A stretch of DNA of 64,000 nt from Ladona fulva (GCA_000376725.2 KZ308234.1:1192695-1256694); one strand, 5' to 3'; numbered from the stretch's first letter, positions 1 to 10,836 are shown. A program made the numbers and translations. Notes: generated from the sequence alone by a model not told the origin.

Positions 1-42
1 CAAAGGACTATCACGCACGAACATTCCCTAATCGGAAAACTC

Positions 43-118
43 CGGCTAGTCGGGATTCGAACCCGAGACCTGGGGGTTGGAGTGCTAGCACCCTAACCAC
101 TCCCCCACCGAGGCCGGT
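43..118 (-). mobile_element. SINE1: tRNA-derived SINE head
   Basis: Read on the minus strand this is a tRNA-like block. An A-box-like TGGGGGAGTGG lies at 97-107 and a perfect B box GGTTCGAATCC at 53-63, which together form an internal RNA polymerase III promoter. The anticodon arm does not fold cleanly, so it is a tRNA-derived SINE rather than a working tRNA gene. The same CCGAGGCCGG edge recurs near 27,312 and a related T-arm at 8,757-8,810. Confidence 0.7.
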
Positions 119-138
119 ACTTGTTCATTTGAATACCA

Positions 139-170
139 GGGACTCGAACCCGGTCCCGGGTTCGAGTCCC
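139..170. repeat. Inverted pair of tRNA T-arm/B-box sequences
   Basis: Two 15-base arms (139-153 and 156-170) are perfect inverted complements with a 2-base loop. Each arm carries a B-box GGTTCGAGTCC, so two SINE T-arms sit head to head. With one mismatch the pairing extends to 135-174. It is probably the junction of two SINE insertions in opposite orientation. Confidence 0.75.
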
Positions 171-390
171 AGGTAATCTTATTTTTCTAGTAAGCGAATG
201 GTTGGGTGCGTTTTCAACAATATTAATTATAAGTAAAATGAGTATTATTGGGATCACTTTTCGATTTCAAGAAATAATAATTATTATTGTTGTTATTAAC
301 TTTTTGTAGGTTCATGTCGCCTAGGATTATCTGCTTTACGCCCCATAATTGTTAACTAAGGTGATATATCCACATACATAATTTTTTAGC

Positions 391-450
391 TCTCGGTAGG
401 TTCATGTGCCTTAATATTCCCTACTCAACGCCATTTCTTTCGTTTCCTGA
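391..450 (-). mobile_element. LINE-A 3' end fragment
   Basis: The minus strand carries the end of the LINE-A ORF (an ETKEMAL-like stretch and NREY-type end), then the GGCACATGAACCTACCGA 3' UTR. About 60 bases remain; the pairing partner of the terminal stem-loop is eroded. It is a dead 5'-truncated copy. Confidence 0.65.
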
Positions 451-451
451 A

Positions 452-2189
452 TGTAGGTACAACAAAACATTAACTGTTGTAATTTTCTTTCGATTTACAA
501 CTCAACTAAGCAATATCAATCTTGGCTTTCATTGTTTGAATCATTATGAATCTCCGTTTGCATTGTTGACAGCGATACAAGTCAGGGCTTTCAATGTTGA
601 AGCTCCAGCTGTCACAAAGAAAACAATGAAACGACCTACGTAACCCCACACTTGCCCGGAAATACGAATCAAGAGTTTATTCGTTACAAACTATATACAT
701 ATTTGTGTAGCTACAGCTTTGAATCATCCATGCCTACTGCCGCCATTATTATACATTTCATTGCGAAACTGCTAGTCTCTTTTTCCAAATAAAGTAAGGC
801 ATATCTCATCGCTACGAAATCCCCTAGTTTGACGACTGAACCCGGCATTTTTATTTATTCGTGACCGGATCACGTATAAGTCCATTCGCCGGAGGTTCAC
901 CTATTGAAATACCGTCAGAACTTCAATAGGAGTTGTCAGAATTAACGTGGATTTCGAAAATGCATTTTGCAAACAAAATTCCATAAGAAACTCGCGAAAA
1001 TCATCGCCAAAAGCAGGATTTCCTAATTTTCATCTCATCCACACTCGATACTTTAACGGGCATTGATTCATTTTCCATTACTCAGTACACGCAATCCCGC
1101 AACTGTTCCGGAATTGATCAAAATCACCCGGGCCACTTACGGGTAATTATTTGATCAGCCTTGATTAAGCCCGCCTTTCCCCGGAGAGGAGTTGAAAAAT
1201 CGGCGCCAAGCAGGAAGGTTTTAGTAGCTCCGTTTTGAGGAAGTCTTTATCGCGCCATTTACTTCCTATTTTGCTACGATTTACGTTTAGTCCGACTCTG
1301 AGTCTAAATCCCTTCCAGTTCGTTGCTTCTTTACGTGCAGTTGGGAGTTAAATTGCGTTACAAATACTCCATGGATTAATCCGACGCTTTGATGGTTTAA
1401 TTTGATGTAATTTCCGTTATATACACGTACTCTTGTAGTAAAACCTTCAGTAGGATGTGCATTCATTTTAATTCTAATTAATTTTATGTTATTGATTTAA
1501 ATAACGCAACATGCTGTTTCTATTTTTCGTAGTGATGGTGATTCTTACCTTTTTAAGGAATGTAATCAGATCTTTCTAAAGTAACCCTTTCAGTTAATTA
1601 TTATTTTGAATAATCAATTGAAGCATTTGTCATTGAGGGTTCCTGCATATGCTAAATCAATTATTATTATTATTGCAAATGATGTCATAGGCAACCACGT
1701 CATTCAGGATTGAACTTAGTAAACGATTGTTGCCAACCTAGCAACCTAACCCCTTCGCCGCTGAGACGATCCTTTTTTTATTTTTATTTCAGTATGTTAC
1801 TATTCATAATTACATTTTAACGATTTTTGCTTATGACTATTAGTGATTACTGTCCACTTGGCAAATTTCTCTTTGTCTATGCCGTTGCAGGTTTTCTATT
1901 GTTTTGAAATGTTCTTTTTTCTGGTGTTCTATAACCCTTTCTACTTATTGGATATCCTAGTCACACCGAGGAACATATGATTAGACGTCTTCTAACAAAT
2001 ACCTCCTGAAAAATTGTGCAAACATTTTACGTCTCCTCCTTAGCTGGTACTTTCTATTGTGGAAAGGTTTTCCCTAAACATCTCTTAGGTTTTTTTATGC
2101 CAACTAACTTTTTTCTGTGTCCTTTTCTCGAAATAGTAAATCTATTTATTATTTCTATTCGTAACTGTTGAAATTGAACATTTCGTAGA
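452..2189. other. Non-coding, no gene recognised
   Basis: AT-rich sequence with a short (ATT)n run near 1,655-1,675. No open frame above about 60 codons has recognisable content, and no RNA gene was seen. Confidence 0.6.
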
Positions 2190-2194
2190 TAAGA

Positions 2195-2590
2195 TTCTTT
2201 CTCGTTTGCGTAAAAGAATACGAAATAAATATATACTATTTAGCCTTTCTTACGTATTACATCTATCGCTCCTTAATGATAGCGACTGATATGGAAGATT
2301 TTAAAAATTTATTGGTGTAAATATTGGTGTACGTTAACAGCAATGGAAGTTAATACCGAAATAATCGTTAATACAGGTATGATAGGGTATTTCATTGTTG
2401 TAAGGAAACATAAAGAATTGAAAAATTGCGTAATTTTCATAGTCGCCATGGTAATGATTGTTATTTATTATGTATTAATATTTTATTATGATATTGTTGT
2501 CACAAATCGTTCACATCGTAATACTTATTGTTGTCATTTTCTTTTTCATATACTTTCTGCGAACAATCACTCTAATTATGATTAAGAATA
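2195..2590 (+). repeat. Rep-C copy 1
   Basis: Unclassified AT-rich dispersed repeat. Its order of blocks (TTTGCGTAAA..GAATACGA, TATACTATTTA, ATTACATCTAT, TTGTTGTCACAAATC, TTATGATTAA) is repeated at 39,268-40,110, where a Rep-E element and the N gap interrupt it. An 80-codon open frame (2,343-2,585) falls inside. The related copy has stops, so I do not call it coding. Confidence 0.6.
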
Positions 2591-2623
2591 AATCCAATCA
2601 ATTAAACGTGTTTTTTTTTCTTA

Positions 2624-2684
2624 CTATGGGGTTAAGTAGGGAATAATAGAGCACATGAAACTACCGAAAGGTAGAAAACTTACG
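2624..2684 (+). mobile_element. LINE-A 3' end fragment
   Basis: Keeps the TAGGGAATA..GCACATGAA end of the LINE-A ORF/3' UTR and an intact CTACCGAAAGGTAG stem-loop (5-bp stem, GAAA loop), followed by GAAAACTTACG. Confidence 0.7.
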
Positions 2685-2695
2685 CAACATTGAAA

Positions 2696-2970
2696 TGGAC
2701 GATGGGTGAAATTATAGTCGAAATCTCTTAGTCCTAGTTTCCCAGCATAAAAAAGATATTTTCAAACAAAAATGCATGTTCCTACCGAAGCTTGTACTTA
2801 TCATACGCCAAATAGCAGTAGGATTACTGTGTACAACATTGCTGAACTAAAACTGTGACGATTCTGGATATCATGTTATTCTTCAACAGTACTTGTTTCT
2901 GCAATTTGTTGCATTGCTTCCAAACCGTCACGAACCTTTTCTTCCAAACCTTGAGAGTGCCCATTTGCCT
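2696..2970. repeat. Haplotype-like duplicated segment, copy 1
   Basis: These 275 bases repeat at 2,972-3,246 with about seven substitutions and no indels. A single N (2,971) separates the two copies. This is the pattern expected when two alleles, or the two edges of a gap, are written one after the other by an assembler. It does not resemble a transposon and has no target duplication. Confidence 0.8.
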
Positions 2971-2971
2971 N

Positions 2972-3246
2972 TGGACGATGGGTGAAATTATAGTCGAAAT
3001 CTCTTAGTCTTAGTTTCCCAGCATAAACAAGATATTTTCAGACAAAAATGCATGTTCCTACCGAAGCTCGTACTTATCATACGCCAAATAGCAGTAGGAT
3101 TACTGTGTACAACATTGCTAAACTAAAACTGTGACGATTCTGGATATCATGTTATTCTTCAACAGTACTTGTTTCTGCAATTTGTCGCATTGCTTCCAAA
3201 CCGTCACGAACCTTTTCTTCCAAACCTTGAGAGTGCCCATTTGCCT
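2972..3246. repeat. Haplotype-like duplicated segment, copy 2
   Basis: Second copy of 2,696-2,970, starting at the base after the single N. Roughly 97 percent identical by eye. Probably an unmerged overlap. Confidence 0.8.
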
Positions 3247-4541
3247 TCTGGTAATCACTCGTGAAAACGTGATCTGGTGCATGGCAGAGGATGCACCATC
3301 CAAGCTGCATTCGCATTCACCGTGGTTTTCCCGGTAATGCACCCCGAATTTAAATGTAGCACATTTATCAGCACTTATCATATGAATTTGCGCTCTATTT
3401 ACCACCCGATTTCGCGGCCCAAAAAGTACACCTTTTGTCACCTGCTTCGCAACACCCGGAAAATTCGGCAAGCCGCAAAATTACCTTGAATTCGCCAGGA
3501 AAAAACTTGCGTCTCCACCTCGCTGATCTCGCAGAACATGCTTTCAGCTTCGAAATATTAGCGCAACCATCGCGAAAACAATTCCAAGCCGGCAGGACCA
3601 TGCGAATCGGCCCTTCAAAAAAAGAGAAAGAAACGCGCGCGGCCTCTGCATTCGAGAGCGAATTCGGACACTATTGCGCCCGGCGTGGCTCACTTGTCGA
3701 ACAAACACGCTTTTTTAAACCGAAAAAGCTTTCCCAGATGGCACGAGAGCCATGTCTCATTTTCTCTAGCGGGTAAGCTAGCGAATATACACACTTCGAT
3801 AATTCCTTTTTAACTCGCTCGAATAAAAGCGAAGCGGCGTCCGTGCGCGGATTTTTTCGGAGCACGGACGGCTGAAAAATCTGCGTACCTGAGCAGGAAA
3901 ACACGCGAGGCGGCGGCGTTCGGTTCAGTTCGTCCGATTTGCGAAAGTCCTCGCCTGAGCGGCCCTCGAAATTTTTTGCGGGCAAAACTTTTCGGCGAAT
4001 TTGTTATAATTAGAGTAATTGCACGTCGAATTTTTTCGACGAGGAGGACATCTGGTTGTTGGTTTAGGGAAGATCGCGATTCATTACATCGCCGGCCCGC
4101 CGCGAGAGCGCAGCACTCGAGCCCTGTATGTTTTTATGCGATGCTGACCGCATTTGATTGGCCGTTTCCACCGGAAGGGTACTTGTGGAAATGGAAAAAT
4201 TGTTGTAGCTCGTGTGCTCATGAAGAAGTTGTTTTAGCCGCTGAAAGTCGTATCTTGCTCTGCTTGCTTTCTCGCGTTTTATGTGGACGCTGGGCATTCA
4301 GGAAGGATGTCCCACAGCGTCTCTATTAAAGAGGCTGATTGCTCGGGTTTTATTGTTGCTCATCATGCACTGTGTTGCAGGAGTAACAATCGAAAATATC
4401 CCTAGCAACGGTGCAGCAATTGAAAGCTTTCTTGTAGAGATCTCACTTGGTCGTGCTACCATATCTTGATGAGTGAGATATTTAGTGGACAGAGAAAAAT
4501 TCATCTGTTTACTTTAACGTAGTCTTACTCATGGCTATGAC
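3247..4541. other. GC-richer non-coding stretch, no gene recognised
   Basis: Overlapping open frames of 60-117 codons run on both strands between 3,250 and 4,470 (for example 3,435-3,776 plus and 3,671-3,985 minus). This is typical of locally raised GC content, not a gene. No conserved motif, signal peptide or membrane-segment pattern was found. Confidence 0.5.
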
Positions 4542-4821
4542 GATATGAAAGCTACTGAGGTATGAGTTGTGCTGAATAATGGCATTAATTAAAGGTTTCT
4601 CCTTATGCAATCTTACGAAAAGTGTTTCTCGTAGAGTCATTATGCTTCACCAACGTGGGGTTGTTCTGCTCATAGCATTCTGGCTCAGTAAGCATAGCAA
4701 GGGCACATTACCTCACTCCTCATCTTGCCTAGTAAGCCTCATACCCTTCTCGTAGCTCTTCGTTGCTGATGGTAGAGGGGATGAGGTCCCAACCGGCGTT
4801 CGTGCTGAATACTTAACAGCC
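4542..4821 (+). repeat. Rep-B copy 1 (long 5' flank type I)
   Basis: Dispersed repeat, best matched by 26,795-27,054 over its whole length, including the left part GATATGAAAGCTACTGAGGT. The right part contains the Rep-B hairpin (4,737-4,786: CCTCAT..AGAGGGGATGAGG) and ends GCTGAATACTTAACAG. No clear ORF; class unknown, possibly the 3' tail of a retroelement. Confidence 0.75.
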
Positions 4822-5684
4822 AGATAAATTCCACCCTTGCGATTGGTCAGCTACTTTCATTTATTGAATTACCTCTTGATGTGCTATGGAGACTCGTTAT
4901 ATACACATTTATGCGTTAATAGGAAATGAAGTGCGTTGGGAATATAGAGTGAAGCATTGTTAATAATCTACGCAAATACCTGCCTTAAATTGTAAAGGAA
5001 TAACTGAATTATATTGTATCTACATAACCAAACAATTAAATGGAATCGACGTTATTAAATTCCTAGGAAAATCGGCAAAATTAACGAATAAAACTAGTAT
5101 TCCTATCCCTCTACCTAACATGGTGGACAAAGGTATTGGAAGAAAATCATTTTTGGTGGCATTTAGCGTAGTAATTTACCTCAGCATTAAACAACTGTTT
5201 CGGTGTTTAATTTTTCCGTATTTAAGTGAAACTCTAAATCATCGTGGTGTTTGCTCTTTCTCACTAATGAGCTAACGTCAGTCCCTTTGGATGACTTACG
5301 TAATTACTATTCATTTTATAGAGAGTTCATACCCGTGGCACTACGGTCGAACTGTAGTGTTTACGTAGTGGAATGCTATGAATTAGTTTGAAATTATTCA
5401 ATTCTCAAGAGTTAAAATGTATACCTCATGTGAAGAAAAATTTACTCAAGATCTACTACCAGAAAATTTTGTATTGAAACCCGTTCGTTCCAAATGACTG
5501 ATGATGTATAATGAGAAAGTACATTATTCTGTAGACGATGTTATAATCTAAAAACAGTTTCGTCTGTTTCCATTGTGTTGCATAATGCAGACTTAGACGT
5601 GCTTTTGTTTCATATTACGGCTATGTATTTAAAATTTTCAGCCACAAGATCACTTAGGCATTTTTTGCTGTTACGTCGTCAGTA
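4822..5684. other. Non-coding, no gene recognised
   Basis: AT-rich. I see no repeat shared with the rest of the window and no credible open frame. Confidence 0.55.
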
Positions 5685-5886
5685 CAGTAGTACCTCGACT
5701 TACGAAATTCGTTCGTTTTAGTACAAAGAGCGTAACTCGAAATGGTTGTATCTCGAAACGTAGTTTTCCATTCTATATTTTCGATTTTTTTCCTGTTGGT
5801 ATTTCGAGTTTATTCTTTTCTAGAGGTCGAAATGGAGTTGGGAAAAAGTTCGTGTATAGAGTGCTTCGTAAGTCGAGGTATTACTA
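5685..5886. mobile_element. pogo/Tigger-like MITE
   Basis: A roughly 200-bp element bounded by terminal inverted repeats. The left end is CAGTAGTACCTCGACTTACG at 5,685. The right end (5,865-5,886) is its reverse complement with two mismatches. The CAG start, the CCTCGACTTACGAA core and a TA just before 5,685 fit the pogo/Tigger group of Tc1-mariner elements. The interior holds further CTCGAAA/TTTCGAG blocks and no transposase. The right TA is degraded. Confidence 0.75.
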
Positions 5887-7310
5887 AATAATTAAACGGT
5901 AGCTTTAGTTAATGTGAATAAATTTTTTTGCCGACGTTCTCAGATTTTATATTTTTTAGATCCCACTTGCTCCTGTAGCCATATGTTGATTAATGAAACA
6001 ATTATAATCTATATTTTGGTACTCCATGGAGAAAAATGTATCTTTTATTTACCCTCGTTACTGTCAATAAATTTTTTGCAGTCATTTTCAGGCGTTTGGC
6101 TTGTCCTATGTATGTCTGCTACATAAAATCATTATCATTCCTGCCATCATGGAAACCATGGATAATTACTAAATCTAACGCGTAATATTTCTAGTCTTTA
6201 AATTTAATTTAGCATAAATTCGCACTGTGAGAATACTCCGTATTCCCCACTCGTTCACTGTGCACAAAGAGGACTTTGTTTCGCGGAATATTCTTTCAAA
6301 AGGGATGCAGCTTTTAAAGCTTCATCCTCATTTCAACTCATTTCCCCCGCGATTCTAATTTGTGCGAAAACATAGCGAGCCGTGATTAAAATGCTTTAAT
6401 TGTCAATTAGGAGGAATGTAGTAATCTTTTGTCCATTCCCTTTCACGCAGCCGGTCGCATATTTGGACTTTCCTATCTTTTAATGAGTTAATAGTCGAAA
6501 TATAATTGGACGTGAAATGGGATTCTAGATGCGGGGTAGGAATTTAATTTAAATCCGTTCCCTCTTTTTTTTAAACGGCGCGGAATCGAACCCTGAACGA
6601 AGCCCTGCTAGCTGAATGAACACAATCCTCTGGATCAATCGCCTAAAACGATTAAACCCTGGCAGGGAAACCGGGTCGAATCCCTGAAAAACGCCTCAAA
6701 TGAATCAGTCGCGACCCTTTATCGAATTATTCTTTTTTCTGCGGGGAGGGGGAAAGGGGTTTAAAGGGATAAAGATGGTTGCCTGGGGAACGGAACTGGA
6801 AAAATCTTTAATTGCAAAGACGGAGTGGTTGGCATGCTTCATTGCTTTAAATCGCAGGATCGCGGTGCTAATTCCGATTGATCCAGGAATTTCGTCGTGT
6901 GTTCCGAATGACTGTGATTTTCACCATGGCGCATTTTTTGAGGAATTAGTTCATGCTCATAGTGGAGATTTCTGGGTGTTGCCATTTTTACATCTATCTT
7001 CCCAATGAACTTGAGGGTTAATTGGTGATTAGCGGCTCCTTTACCGTGAGATTGTGACTTGGTCTCGATTATTTCCAATCCCGGAGAAATATGGTGTATA
7101 GAAAAAAAATTGTTCAGTTGTAGATGAATATCATATAGTTATGTTCCAAAATGATGCCTTGTGCCAATTTCTGCGTCTGATTCAATTTTCTGTGTGTTGC
7201 ATATTTTATAAAGCGGATAAGGAATTCAGTTATTTAATGATGGTTTGCAGCGAATGTTTTTAAGACTGTTCTTAATGGACTCCCAGATTGGCAAGTGAGA
7301 ATAGCAAGAT
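5887..7310. other. Non-coding, no gene recognised
   Basis: Includes a 102-codon open frame (6,700-7,008) with no recognisable domain, and weak tRNA-like words near 6,580 and 6,675 (CGGAATCGAACCC, GGGTCGAATCCC) without A boxes. I call neither. Confidence 0.5.
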
Positions 7311-7317
7311 TTATTTG

Positions 7318-7641
7318 GTAAATTTTTTTATCAAAATTTAAAGTATCGTTAAATTGAGCGAAATGGAAGTGAATTTGCCTAAATAATTACTAAACCCTCC
7401 CCAAACGAAGCTAGGAAGTTTATAGAAAGACAGGTGAAAACAGAGGCAAAAGATGTTGGATGATATGATGGAAGGAATAAGTTATCAATAAATAATAATA
7501 TCTTGATAATGATATTGTGAGGAAACAACTACATCACTCCTCATCTTGCCTGGTAAGCCTCATTTCCCTCTCCTAGCTATTCGTAGCTGATGTCAGAGGG
7601 GATGAGGTCCCAACCGGCGTTTGGGCTGAATACTTCACAGA
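7318..7641 (+). repeat. Rep-B copy 2 (5' flank type II, LINE-like)
   Basis: Matches 40,943-41,264 over about 320 bp. The left part encodes KMLDDMMEGISYQ then a stop (7,450-7,491). This resembles the LDDIKGGVSYQE tail of LINE-A, so this flank is probably the C-terminal end of a related non-LTR retrotransposon. The right part is the shared Rep-B module with hairpin 7,558-7,607. Confidence 0.7.
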
Positions 7642-7966
7642 CAGTATGATGTGTAGGTATATGTGTGATGTATGTACATCTTATATCTGTAGAGTAACTT
7701 TATGGAGTCCTTTCAACAGCTCGTCTTGAAACAGTAATGAATGGAAAGCATTGAAATCTATCGGAATATTATAATCAAATGCAATTCTCTGTCATAGACG
7801 ATTTTGGACACTATTATAGGAGCTATCATCCTTGCCATTCCGTTGAAATTGAAACTCTTATAAAGATTAATTTATAAATAGAATTATATATATTTATCCC
7901 GTTTCGAACTTATGGAGTTACGTATTATTATAGAATAATTAATGTATGTTTTAATTGATTTTTATT

Positions 7967-7998
7967 CTAATTGTCTTTACTCTTTGTTTCAGGTGAGC
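7967..7998 (+). promoter_or_regulatory. Candidate recursive splice site 1
   Basis: CTAAT branch-point match at 7,967-7,971, then a pyrimidine tract and TTTCAG ending at 7,992. This joins directly to a 5' splice site GTGAGC at 7,993-7,998. The branch A to AG distance is about 22 nt. A 3' site abutting a 5' site is the defining form of a zero-length recursive splice site (ratchet point) known from long insect introns. Use in vivo is inferred. Confidence 0.6.
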
Positions 7999-8080
7999 AT
8001 TCCTTCATTTTCATTTATTCCTGATCGTCGGTTGTTGCGTTAAGAGGAAAGTAGTTGCGTCGCCATTCATTGTTTCAACG
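7993..8080 (+). other. Candidate RS-exon downstream of site 1
   Basis: An 88-nt interval between the 3' splice site at 7,992 and a strong 5' splice site ACG|GTGAGT at 8,081-8,086. All three frames contain a stop, so it is not a normal internal coding exon. It fits a recursive-splice exon that is normally skipped, a UTR exon or a non-coding RNA exon. Confidence 0.45.
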
Positions 8081-8756
8081 GTGAGTATTGTATTTCTCTT
8101 TAATCAGCGGAATTGTTATTACCTCCATTGTCGTCTTCGTGTTATTGTTACGTGTTCTTCCGATGTTTCCTTGCCTCGAAGTCCATTGTTGACTTCGTCC
8201 TTTTGATATTCCGCTCCCAATTTCCTCTCTGTCTTTACCCGGCTTCCTCCCGTATTTTCCCGCGCTGTCAGTCAGTACCCTTCCTGTTTTACCTTATTTA
8301 ATGCCATCTCATTTGTTTTCTGTCCGCCCGACTTTCTCTAATCCACGCCCACGTCACAAATGCAATTATTGCCCGCGGATCCCTTGAGTTGAGTCGTAGG
8401 TATAGGTGGGGCGTTTGAATGATCAATGGGGTAGTCTCCATTGCCAAATGTAGTTTTCCTCTCCGATTCTTCCGGGATTTCGCTTTGTAGACTCAAAAGA
8501 TTCCCACTTGTTGAGAAATTGAGATTGCGATCGAGACTTCGGGGCCCCGGTTCCTGCAGCCGTGGGAGGCGGATGATTGTGCCGTTCAATGGGCGATATT
8601 CAGGGCGTTCTGTTTATTTTAATTGGCAAATCCTTCCTTTGGACTTATTTATTTCCCATTCCCCTCACAAATATCCGTGTATTGGGAAATTACAAGAGAG
8701 GCGTGAACGGTAGCTATACACGTACACGCACAACCATTCTCTAAACATAAAAATGC

Positions 8757-8810
8757 GATTAGCCGGGACTCGAACCCGGGACCTTGGAGTCTTAACCATT
8801 GCATGCTGGT
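8757..8810 (-). mobile_element. tRNA-like SINE fragment (SINE1-like)
   Basis: The minus strand has a perfect B box GGTTCGAGTCC (8,766-8,776) and a T-arm stem, followed by a variable-arm-like GGTCCCG region. The A-box end is not recognisable. It resembles the SINE1 end at 43-118. Probably a truncated SINE. Confidence 0.55.
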
Positions 8811-9529
8811 CTTTTAAGTGGAATAGGTCCCTTATTGTGGCAATTAGTAAATCACTCCCAAAAGTGAAAATCCATTTTATAGGTAATAGACGAGTTAGAG
8901 ATCGTCTTCAGTAAAATTTTAGTTTTTTAATAAGGATCGCTTCCGAATTACGTTTTTTTTGCTTATTTTTTACCCACTGAATTCTTTCAACTCATTATTA
9001 CGTGCCATAGGTTGGGTTTGATGCCTTTTTTCTCCTTAACTCCAGTTCTAAAACAGTTGACTTCGTTATCTCAGTTGGCTGAATTGATAAATACACGGTC
9101 CATTGGTTATTTGAATGTTTTGACGGAAATTTTTACCTATCCGTATCTGATTGGCCTGTGATCAATTGATTTTCAGTGTATTTTTGCTATGAGGAAGTAT
9201 TTTCAAGCTCTTTTTATCTTCACGACCGATTCTTTGATTTTATCATTTATCTTCATTAAGATATATTTCCCGTTTATTAGTGATGTTTTTTTTTTAATAG
9301 CTATGTAGCAGAAAATTGATTTAGCGTTGACATAAGCGTGAGAGTAAAATCATAAATGTAATATGATTTTTCTCTCAAAGTATGAAGAGATTAACCAGTG
9401 TTTTTGTGTACGAATTCTTCACGGGATCTCCACCAGTTCAGATGAATTTCTGCCGACGTTTCGACAGCTAACTCCGCCATCGTCCTCAGAGTTTATGTAT
9501 TATGTATAAGTAATTAAACGTCGACAGAG
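8811..9529. other. Mostly unassigned; possible Penelope-like fragment near 9,400-9,500
   Basis: At about 9,450-9,490 the minus strand reads GACGATGGCGGAGTTAGC then a GTCGAAACGTCGGCAG word. Similar wording is known from the ends of Penelope-like retroelements. That is recall of a motif style only; no protein domain supports it. The rest is unassigned AT-rich DNA. Confidence 0.3.
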
Positions 9530-9740
9530 GAAACGGTGCGGGTGAAATATCTATAGGAGAGGAGTTGCTTAAGAATATCATTGAGGGTTTAATAAAAGGA
9601 AACAAGTAGAGGGAAAAGCAAGGACAAAAATTGTGAGATGACGTAAAGGGTGGGGTAAGTTACCAGGAAACGTAAGAAATGGCGTTAAGTGGGGAATATT
9701 ATGCCACATGAACGTACGGAAAGGTGGAAAAGTAATGTTA
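9530..9740 (+). mobile_element. LINE-A 3' end, longer copy
   Basis: The conceptual translation retains GEELLKNIIEGLIKGN, then after a stop DDVKGGVSYQET and EMAL: the C-terminal tail of a LINE ORF. It ends in a decayed stem-loop (CGTACGGAAAGGTGG). Several stops show it is dead. Confidence 0.75.
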
Positions 9741-10836
9741 TCTGCTTAAGTATCGTGATTGCTACCTAAGGGAGGTTTTCCTCGCTTCTAAGGCTAATAC
9801 CTGGCATATTACTATTGTTCCTCTCAATTCGTGCAATTTCATATCGCATACAGTTTTATATATGTATTTAAGCATGTAAAAATTTTCAAAATTGTGCCAC
9901 CAGGTCTTGCATCTACTTTTAATTAAAATTTGTGATAATTATAATAGTAATTTACTTCTCAATCCTGATATTATATCATTAGTTATTCTATCAAAATGTT
10001 TATCATCCCTCCATACTTAAAAGGCCGTGTAAAAGTAATTGAGAAAACTAACATAGTTCGCTTTGAGATTATGAATTTTCCCCATCGTCAGTAAGCATCA
10101 AGCGAATAATTTGTCCTCTGATAAGATAAATTTTTGCCTATCTTTACAATGATAACCGTGATACTTGAGTCCGCGAAGCAAAAAGGGTGAAATAGGTCAC
10201 GTTTATGGCTCTCATTGGTATCTTTTCTTACCCGTCAGCCGGAATACCAAATGGCCTCTTTTCAGAAAGCAGAGCCACCTGTACAGAATTAAGGAAAGTC
10301 ATCTTCACTTAGCCATTCTCATAATTTCAGAAGGCAACTCGGTTGTGACGAAGTCTCGCCGTTATAAAAAAGACGGTGGAGTTCCATCCTTTGTTTCAGA
10401 AATCCTGGACTCAGCGGGAATCATTTGTAACGCTCTCGGATCTCGTACATCGCGAGATTCTTGGAACCCCGCTATCGTTAGCGTGCATCCCTTGATCTCG
10501 CAATTCGCGTGGAAGAGCGCCCTCCTTGCACGGTATTCGATGTAAATTAATGGCGGAGTGTTTAGCATCCTAGCAAATGCGTCCGCCGAGGCGGGTAGAT
10601 GGGGAATAAGGGTACAAATGGACCTTGCAAACGGCCGTCTTTTGGGATCGGAATGTTACACGTTTAATATGAATGTTGGAGGGAATTACGTCCGACCCGT
10701 CCGTGAGAGATGGGCTCAAAGGACTGGAATTGCTCCCAAATCGGAGGTGCATGTAGATAATTGGTTTCCACCGGATGTTTCTTTCCTGTTTAATAAGAGC
10801 AACTGTGGATGTGAATATATTAATTTACCAACGTTT
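9741..10836. other. Non-coding, no gene recognised
   Basis: Contains open frames of 126 codons (10,165-10,545) and 95 codons (10,558-10,845), both unsupported by any motif and overlapped by frames on the opposite strand. Confidence 0.5.

Larger units (their letters stand above)
7917..8779 (+). repeat. 863-bp duplicated segment, copy 1
   Basis: Identical by eye to 11,146-12,008 (offset 3,229). The other copy ends at a single N (12,009). This copy has natural flanks: the tRNA-like sequence continues past 8,779 here, while it is cut by the N there. I take this one as the genuine locus and the other as an assembly artefact. Confidence 0.8.

Noticed and set aside
5495..5525. Hammerhead ribozyme (CTGATGA ... 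GAAA)
   Set aside because: Core words occur but no closing stems I, II and III could be paired.
6575..6690. tRNA-derived SINE
   Set aside because: Two T-arm-like words in opposite sense but no box A, tail or second copy in the window.
8113..8301. Duplicated 62- to 90-codon frames at 8.1-8.7 and 11.3-11.9 kb as a conserved gene pair
   Set aside because: The two loci are identical because of the N-bordered duplication, so identity is not evidence of selection.
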